A DNA stretch of 64,000 nucleotides from Tenodera sinensis (taxonomy: Eukaryota > Arthropoda > Insecta > Mantodea > Mantidae), in the NCBI GenBank assembly GCA_030765045.1, contig CM060965.1, forward strand, positions 61,532,787-61,596,786. Direction: 5' to 3'. Below are positions 57,554 to 64,000 of the stretch, one piece after another. Within the stretch, counting starts at the first letter, position 1, and every line of letters starts with the position of its first letter. A model generated the notes under the pieces. The model was not told the DNA's origin and did no database searches. It worked only from the letters and a program-made list of their open reading frames with translations. The position numbers and the translations under genes are program-made.

Positions 57554-58492
57554 AGCACCTTACATCAGCATTTCACTAGATATAGGAATATTTTGTGTTT
57601 ACCAAAACACTTAAAATGAATTTTCATACACTTGTAACTCTATACTGCTTTTTTTTATTGTGCAAGTATTAAGAACAATAGTTTACATTATGTGTATGTA
57701 TGTGTAAACATCTGCAAACTGCACTTGATTGCGTCAAGGTGCACAAAGTTGAGTAACTGAATGAAATTATGTGATGCGCTTCACCCAAGGCATCATGGGA
57801 GCATTCCTCTCCTGTCAAGATGTTCCCAACATCGGCATTTGAAACACAAACATGTGTTGTTGCGAGTACAGAAGCATTTGAAATGGCAGAAAAATAGAAC
57901 ATTTTTAATGCCCCATTTACTATCCCCAACGAAGGTATTTATTCTAGCAGGTTTCATAAATGGAGAGTAACCACGTGTGCAGTAGCAGAAGTATGACCTT
58001 GTATGTTTTTTTAACTAAGGACACCTTGCTGCACTTACAAGTAACAGGTCTATCAACAACTCTTCTCACCCCCAAAATGCCTATTGAAAATTCGTGAGGT
58101 TATATTCACATCTGTTGCACACCATGTCATACAAATAGATTGTATTTCCTCCATTTATATCATTTCTTACATATGTGGCTGACATAGTTCCTGCTTTTCA
58201 TGTTGGCAATACCACTTTTCCTTCCTTCCTCTAACCTTGTTTTTGCCACTTCTACATGCCTTCTGTGAGTAGTGTCGACTATCTAATGAGGTTTGAAAAA
58301 AGGCTATTCGCATATTTTTAAGAGTTACAGGAGGCAATATCATGATCTTAAGACAGTAATGATGTACTGATGTTACTTATCCCTAACATAAGCATTTTAA
58401 ATGAAAATTGCATTTTGGTATATATGAAACATTATCTGCAGCCAGAATGACAAAGATCAATGCCATACTACACACAGGAACCCAGACATATA
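57554..58492. other. Unassigned DNA
   Basis: No conserved gene. Small ORFs overlap on both strands at 57669-57970 without family resemblance. Confidence 0.45.
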
Positions 58493-58959
58493 ATTTTAAC
58501 TAGAGATGGGTCCTTTGATACTTGCAATACCTCAATAGTCACAATACTTGCATGGTATTGACATCAAATGATTACTTTAGAAAATTTGCTCAGTACTTTT
58601 TCGATACTTGGGCGGTGATTCTGCAATTTTTATTTTAACATCACAAAATGTTATTGCCACAAGTAGAACATTTTAAAGTGGTCGCAATGAGTACGTAAGT
58701 GGCAGAGATGAAGACACGGTCAGGAAGTTTTCCTGAAGAAGTTGTCTGTTTACCTGCATTGACAGACATTTCTGGTTATTCCCAGACAAGAAGTACTTCC
58801 TAGAATTTTCTTCAGTCAGATCAGAGCACAAAATTGCTTTTTCAGAACATCTTAATAAAAGATTCTTCAGGAGTGGAAATTTAAACTTCTCAAAGATGAG
58901 CCTGTGACTGTTCTTTCGATGACATTGGCATCATCATCCATCATTCTCTCAAAGGTCTC

Positions 58960-60640
58960 AACCTACACTTCAATCATTTAAGGACAAGAAACCTGCATTT
59001 AAACCAGGCAATAGTGGGACAAAGACAATTACCACAAAAATCGCTATGATGGTATGTAAAGATAACCAACCATTCAGCATTGTTGAGGATGAAAGATTTA
59101 AGGAGTTGATTAAGCATCTTGAACCTATATGCTATGCCTTCTCGTAAGCAAATATCTGATACAATAACTCTAGAACTTCATAAAGAAGTGGAAAGAAGAG
59201 TAAGAAAAGTCCAAAATGCAAACAGCATAGCTGTTACGATGGATATGTGGACATTAGCAGCCTCGGACGATTATTAATTGTCACCGTTCCTTTTGTGGAC
59301 CTGGATTATAATCGTAAACATATATGCATTGAAGTGATACCATTTGAAGATGTGAGTCACACTGGTGAAAACATAACCAATTTTTTAAAGAAAACTTCAG
59401 AAATTTGGGTTAACTTGATAAATTAACAGTTGTGATTCATAATGGTCGCAATGTTGAAAATGCTACGAAGTTAGGAAACTTTACCCACCTGCCCTGTTTA
59501 GCTAATGCTGGATTTCTGACAATGAAGTCATTAATCCTCTTGCTCTCCAATATTTTTCACTGATGGATGGGGCGCTAGAAGTGGCCGGGCATATTTGAAG
59601 GTGGTCTCGATCCATTTCCTCTACTTCAAAAAATGTTGAAAGTCTCATTTTGTCATGCAGGAAATTAGTTGGGAGTTTCCAACGCTCCTCAAAATTCACT
59701 AAGATTCTCAAAGTGGCATAGAAGCATCTTTCTTTACCATAATAGCACTTGATACGGAATGAACCTATGCGATGGAATTCAACTCTACATATGCTAAGAA
59801 GACTTCAGCAGCAAAAGAGGGCCATAGTTTTTGCATCCTCTGATCTCTGCCAGAGAATATTACAGTACTGCAGTGGGATCTTGTTAATATACTGATTGAC
59901 ACATTAATAATTTTCGATCAAGCAACACTCGCCATAAATTCATCTTCAGTGTCCTAAGTGATACCCATTATGAAGTGTTATTTCTGAATTGGAAAAACTG
60001 CCAGGCAGTAGATCAGGAATTGTGACTGTTCAACAGTAATTGCTGGATGAAATGAACGTGAGGTATAAAGCCGTTTAAGAAAATTAAATATGTTCCATTG
60101 GACAAGTTTTTCGCAGCCCCAGTGTTTTCAGTTGTGCTACAGACCAAGAGAAATGTCCTGCAACCAAAAATGACCAGGTACAATTTACTTTTAATTATTA
60201 TCTTTTTTTCTTTTTCAGATACTTATATAGGGATATACATGCTGAGGCTTTCACGGCTCTAGTTGTCAACTAGCTATGAGACATTGCAAAGACCAAGAAA
60301 TGGCCAGAAATGCAGTACCTGTACAGTAACATTATGTAAGAAAATAATCACATGATTCACTGCCAGTTAACAGTTCCCAAGAAGAAATCACTGCATATCT
60401 CAACGATTTGTCACGTACACTTTTTAGTGCACTGCATTACTGGAAAACACTTTCAAAATTTCCAAAAATAAAAAAAAATTAGCTGCTAAATATTTGTGTA
60501 TTACACCTGTAACAGATTTCTCTGAAAGACTATTTAAAACAGGACTCATATGACAGAAAAAGAAATAGACTTGATCCCAAAAGAGAGACAACAAAAATTT
60601 ATAAAATTGAACTGTTTCAAAAATCCATTTTACTTTTAAA
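58960..60640 (+). pseudogene. hAT transposase relic (ZBED-like)
   Basis: Recognisable pieces across broken frames: ANSIAVTMDMWTLAASDDY (59219-59275, the catalytic Asp-x-Trp-T segment), a VSHTGENI segment, a trace of the NxxN helix (59430-59465), and the C-terminal dimerisation block (LAAKYLCITPVTDFSERLF at 60480-60536, equivalent to the SERLFSxAG signature). Many stops; inactive. Confidence 0.85.
59498..59622 (-). mobile_element. RNase H-type LINE tail fragment, copy 3
   Basis: Complement of the tail seen at 53440-53562, from the CCHC region to TTAGCTAATG at its 3' end. A 125 bp insertion inside the hAT relic, in opposite orientation to it. Confidence 0.85.
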
Positions 60641-60856
60641 TGTCTAATGTAGCCTTTGAAAATAAGTGCACTGATGCTTTTAAATTTTGTCTCATATGTG
60701 CACCTAATTAATTTCATTGGCATTACACAGTTCTCTGAACATTCTATTTTGTATTAATACTAGAAGTAGAAATGATGGTGTCAAGCATCATGGAAAATAT
60801 CATGTATCAGTGTCAAGTATCGAGAAAAAGCGGTATAGACCCATCCCTATTTTAAC

Positions 60857-61284
60857 AAAAATAACCACAAAGATTCAAAAAGCAAGTTAAGAGCCTTTTA
60901 ATTGATCAATGCTTTTAGTGTTTGCAAGTTTTTCCGAGTTGTTTAACCAAATGTAAATAGAACCATCATGCTGTCCTGCATTTCTTTACAGTAATAAAAG
61001 AATGTCATTTAATTTACTAACTGTTAAAAAACCTGTAATAACGTGTAGAATTAGATAATATTTAAAGGGATTATTTTAATGTACTCTACTTGATAAAGCC
61101 ATGCAACTGTAACAAGCTTCTATTCGGTGAATAAAGCATACTTACATAAAACAATCTCAGACTATTATCAGCACCAAACAAGAAAGGTGACAGTTCTCTG
61201 TGAAAGAGAGGCAACATTGCTGCTTCGCAACCACATGGAGTATTATGCGTAAGAAGACGGTTGGATTGCGTTTGGAATGTAGAG
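60857..61284. other. Unassigned DNA
   Basis: Nothing recognised. Confidence 0.45.
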
Positions 61285-61298
61285 CAGGTATAATTTAT

Positions 61299-61455
61299 TA
61301 TTTATTTATGCCAACGAACTGGTTTGAGAATTCAATGCCATTCTGGCAGATTGTCACTGTAGCTCAATGGTTAGAGAACCCGCCTGGTAAACAGAAGGTT
61401 TGTGGTTCAAATCCCAGCTGTGGCATTGAATTCTTTAAGTTCCAGTCCTACCTCT
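61299..61455 (-). mobile_element. Foldback-family tRNA-like retroposon, copy 4 (single-arm form)
   Basis: Flanked by exact caggtataatttat (61285-61298, 61456-61469). Same ends as copies 1-3, but the tRNA-like unit is present once (about 61352-61424: GTAGCTCAATGGTTAGAG, box B TGGTTCAAATCCC), with a CCAACGAACTGGTTTGAG block in place of the long 3' body. It represents the simplest form of the family. On the minus strand the tRNA-like unit is antisense. Confidence 0.88.
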
Positions 61456-61469
61456 CAGGTATAATTTAT

Positions 61470-62455
61470 ATTCGTATTTGAAGAGAGTAACAAAATAATG
61501 AATCTACATGCAAAGGATAGAATGGGAAAATGCTGCCGATATTTGAATCGCTTGCATCATGCTGTTGTTGCTAGAATTACTCGCTAAAATGACACTGCTC
61601 TATCCTTTCTTCTAAAACTCATTTTCCTATGTTGCAGCTATTAACCTTTTGTATCAGTTACCACTTGTTCAGTTTTCAGCTTTTTATTGATGTAGTTTTA
61701 TTACAGATGACACAGTGAAATCTTTGTTTTCAACCAAACATAACCGTTTACTTATGCTAAAATTAATTAAATTGGATTATAATATGAAAGGGAGAAACCA
61801 AACAATTTTGCGACCATGTTCTTCAGCAATATCGACTGCATAATCCTTTAACTGGAATATGTACCAAACACAATTTTATTCACTTCTCAAGTATGTAAAG
61901 TTTTTTGTTTGGCTATGCTGTCTTTGTTAATATTTTTGGACATAATTAAATATTCCTTAAAAGAGACAATTGTAAATGCTCACAACATAGCACAGATTCC
62001 GACACACGTAAATACAAGGCAAATAACCATATAAATAGAATGATGCAAACTAACTTGTCAGCACACTGGCAATCTGTAACCAATGCAAGCTGCAGCTGGA
62101 GGGAGGCATTGTATATATTGCAGGGAAAACAGAAGATAAGATGCAGTTTATATTACTGCTGGGTTGCAGGTCAGGCACATGCTAATCATATGTTAAATAT
62201 CGAAAACTGCCGACAACACTGGTTAGCGTTGCTATGGAAACGTCTTAGCTCTAATTGGTTCTTCCTGTTGCTATGACAATCACCATGACGCATCCATCCC
62301 CTCCTGTTCATTTTGACCTTTCCACCATGTGGCGAGTAACTATCAATCCCCTTCTTGTTTGGCACCGAGTATAAACACAATTATGCACAATTAATGTACA
62401 CGAAATGGAATATATTTTTACTGCAGCACACACTACTAAAAGAGGTGACAAAAAC
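61470..62455. other. Unassigned DNA
   Basis: No conserved gene or repeat seen. Confidence 0.45.
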
Positions 62456-62459
62456 TAGC

Positions 62460-62965
62460 TCACATTATTGCACAGAAGCAGTGATTGTATTGTATTTGAG
62501 CCACAAAACACATTGTTTTATTACCACACTGCAATGAGTTGGTATTACACAAACTGATGAATATATGCAAATTAACCAACATAAAAGTAGCATACATTTC
62601 AAAGGAGCAGTGACTACTTGTTATGTTGGCATGCCTTATGTGCGTGGTAGAGGAGGGGCAGAGCGGTCTCTTGTCATGACAAACAGGTTTATCCTTGAAG
62701 TAGCCAAAAGATTTCGTGGCAACGATATCCCACCAGTCTATTGGCAACTTCAAGGTTAAACCTGGTTTAACAGACCGCTCTGCCACTCTCCTAACATGTG
62801 TTGTATTACTTTACTGCAATAAGTTAGTATTGCAGAAACTGATGAACACATGCAAATTGAGTGACATAAAAGTAGCACATATTATTCAAAAGAAGCAGTG
62901 ACTGCATTGTTGTCAGTCCTTGAGTCACAAAACACACACTGTTGCATTACTTTTCTGCAACGAAC
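62460..62965. repeat. Imperfect tandem/inverted local repeats
   Basis: A block reading AGCAGTGA(C/T)TG(C/T)ATTGT, CACAAAACACA, (T/C)ACTG(C)AATGAGTTGGTATT, AACTGATGAA, ATGCAAATT, GACATAAAAGTAGCA occurs at 62475-62612 and again at 62795-62905, and partly at 62895-62965. Between the copies is an inverted pair GGCAGAGCGGTCT / AGACCGCTCTGCC (62657-62669 and 62770-62783). It may be the remains of ends of a Merlin-like MITE next to the transposase. Confidence 0.6.
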
Positions 62966-63043
62966 ATCATGACAAAAAATCCAATTATGCCACTTAAGAA
63001 AACAAAAAGAGTGTGCACTTTAAAATGAACCTCACCTAATACA

Positions 63044-64000
63044 TTACACTGGAGAATGTTGCGCGAGGACATCTAATATCACCCCGAACATGTCTTGATT
63101 GCGAAAACGATTCCGGAACAGGTATTCGTGAGCATAAGTGGTGAAGAGAGCATTGCTGACACCAAACTTGTACCGAATTTTCTTCTTCATCCTCAGCCAC
63201 AAGCTTTCCATGTTCTCTATATCGATGGAATCGTCCCCTGGATCAACATTCTGCCTGTGAACGTCGTGCAAATATATTCCATCGCCCAGACTTGAGATAT
63301 TTGCATAGGAAGCCCATCCATCCGAGACGATACGGCTTCCCGGCAAAATGTGCTCCATGATGACTGCTTCCAGGGTTTCTGGCCTCCTGTCGGGTACTTC
63401 CACCAGGAAGCACTTCCCAGTGGCCCGTTCTACCCCAACGAATACCCAGTGACCCTCATGCCACAACCCTCTGTGGTGCTTATAGTGAAAGAAGTTGGAC
63501 TTATTGATTTCCACAGTAACAGGCTCGCCGTTTTCATTCATGCCACCAATTACGTCCGGGTGTTCTTCCAACCACCACTCGCACTCTTCCCTAAGGAAGG
63601 TGCACCAGGCTACAGAGGTGTGACAATTGGCCACCGAGGCTTCCCGCCTCATCACAACCTGGGAATGTTCTAAGGCCCAGGTATATATGAAAAAAAGCAC
63701 CTGCTCCATCATTAACTTGCTTCTGAAGAACAATGATCCCTCTCTAACGGATTTTCTTGTGTTGCATTTAACGCAAGCCCAACGCTTGCCATCGTGGCTT
63801 AACATATAATTGTGCAGCGCTAACGGTACCTGGCACTGGTCACACATTCTGCTATTAGCAATTAATCGCCGCCGGGCCAACCACTCCATTACTTCCAATG
63901 GCCCGTCAATTGCGCGCGACAGGTTGGGCAACGACCAGAATTCTCCAATCACTGCCTCCGGATCTAGAATTTTATCTGGAGGCACAATTGCCAGAACACG
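63044..64000 (-). CDS. Merlin/ISXO2-like transposase, partial, first catalytic Asp replaced
   Basis: The minus-strand frame is open from the window edge (64000) to a stop at 63044; the true start lies outside. In order (numbering from 63985): a helical N-terminus (EFWSLPNLSRAIDGP), a zinc ribbon (Cys48/Cys51 and Cys71/Cys74), then the DDE-type core. Asp222 (IVSDGWASY) and Glu260 (NMESLWLRMKKK) are in place, but the first site, normally IDES in this family, reads INKS (Asn161-Lys162). Length is near full for the family. Cut-and-paste activity is therefore doubtful; an old copy or a repurposed gene are both possible. Confidence 0.88.
   Translation of the reverse strand, partial: RVLAIVPPDKILDPEAVIGEFWSLPNLSRAIDGPLEVMEWLARRRLIANSRMCDQCQVPLALHNYMLSHDGKRWACVKCNTRKSVREGSLFFRSKLMMEQVLFFIYTWALEHSQVVMRREASVANCHTSVAWCTFLREECEWWLEEHPDVIGGMNENGEPVTVEINKSNFFHYKHHRGLWHEGHWVFVGVERATGKCFLVEVPDRRPETLEAVIMEHILPGSRIVSDGWASYANISSLGDGIYLHDVHRQNVDPGDDSIDIENMESLWLRMKKKIRYKFGVSNALFTTYAHEYLFRNRFRNQDMFGVILDVLAQHSPV

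Larger units (their letters stand above)
58501..60848 (+). mobile_element. hAT element, 2348 bp, decayed, 8 bp target duplication
   Basis: Ends (T)AGAGATGGGTC (left) and AGGGATGGGTC (right, inverted); exact 8 bp duplication attttaac (58493-58500, 60849-60856). It carries a plus-strand transposase relic, a minus-strand LINE tail (59498-59622), and near 60243 a fragment related to the 35.1 kb palindrome. Confidence 0.88.

Noticed and set aside
30398..61469. CRISPR array
   Set aside because: The repeats are dispersed, inverted and far apart, and this is animal DNA; no regular direct repeat and spacer pattern exists.
45700..64000. PHF5A exon 1
   Set aside because: I looked for the complement of a MAKHHPDLIF-type coding start and found none, so it is probably outside the window.

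Overview
This is animal nuclear DNA, most likely from an insect with a large, transposon-rich genome (a hemimetabolous insect such as a cockroach or termite would fit, but the sequence does not settle the species). It is AT-rich, has no bacterial-style gene packing, and carries arthropod-type repeats: tRNA-derived SINEs, RTE-like and 2A-bearing LINEs, hAT, mariner, Tc1-like, Merlin-like and Kolobok-like elements, long microsatellites and many hairpins.

Only one conserved host gene can be supported: PHF5A (SF3b14b), a core U2 snRNP/SF3b splicing factor, on the minus strand. Its central exon (45486-45676) and last coding exon (29757-29846) both have proper splice sites and compatible phase. They are separated by a 15.6 kb intron packed with transposable elements. 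Exon 1 (about 17 codons) was not found up to position 64000, so intron 1 would be longer than 18 kb.

Layout. 1-11 kb: intergenic DNA with an 0.85 kb dispersed repeat (repeat A), a probable solo LTR, SINEs and a 400 bp GAAA microsatellite. 11.3-13.5 kb: a broken hAT element with terminal repeats and an exact 8 bp target duplication. 14-20 kb: SINE pieces, three more copies of repeat A and a Tc1-like MITE with nested insertions. 22-23.5 kb: a decayed LINE cut by a SINE. 24-29.4 kb: mostly unassigned. 29.5-45.7 kb: the PHF5A 3' half and its transposon-filled intron (nested foldback retroposons, Kolobok-like MITE, mariner with a nested LINE tail, a 749 bp palindrome, a 2A-bearing LINE lacking its endonuclease, a Tc1-like element, a Merlin-like element and an RNase H fragment). 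46.5-50 kb: an apparently intact RTE-like LINE with a 1005-residue ORF and a perfect 12 bp target duplication. 52-57.5 kb: a probable hAT shell holding a second copy of the 2A LINE. 58.5-60.8 kb: a decayed hAT with 8 bp target duplication. 62.4-64 kb: local repeats and a Merlin/ISXO2-like transposase running off the window edge.

The most unusual material is a small family of foldback retroposons (four copies at 30.5, 44.7, 56.6 and 61.3 kb). Each has the same two ends, 11-15 bp target duplications and tRNA-like sequence; in three of the four it is present in inverted orientation, so their transcripts should fold into long hairpins. The second point of note is the LINE that keeps an N-terminal 2A-like motif and a full reverse transcriptase but has lost its endonuclease, although it is still bounded by target duplications.
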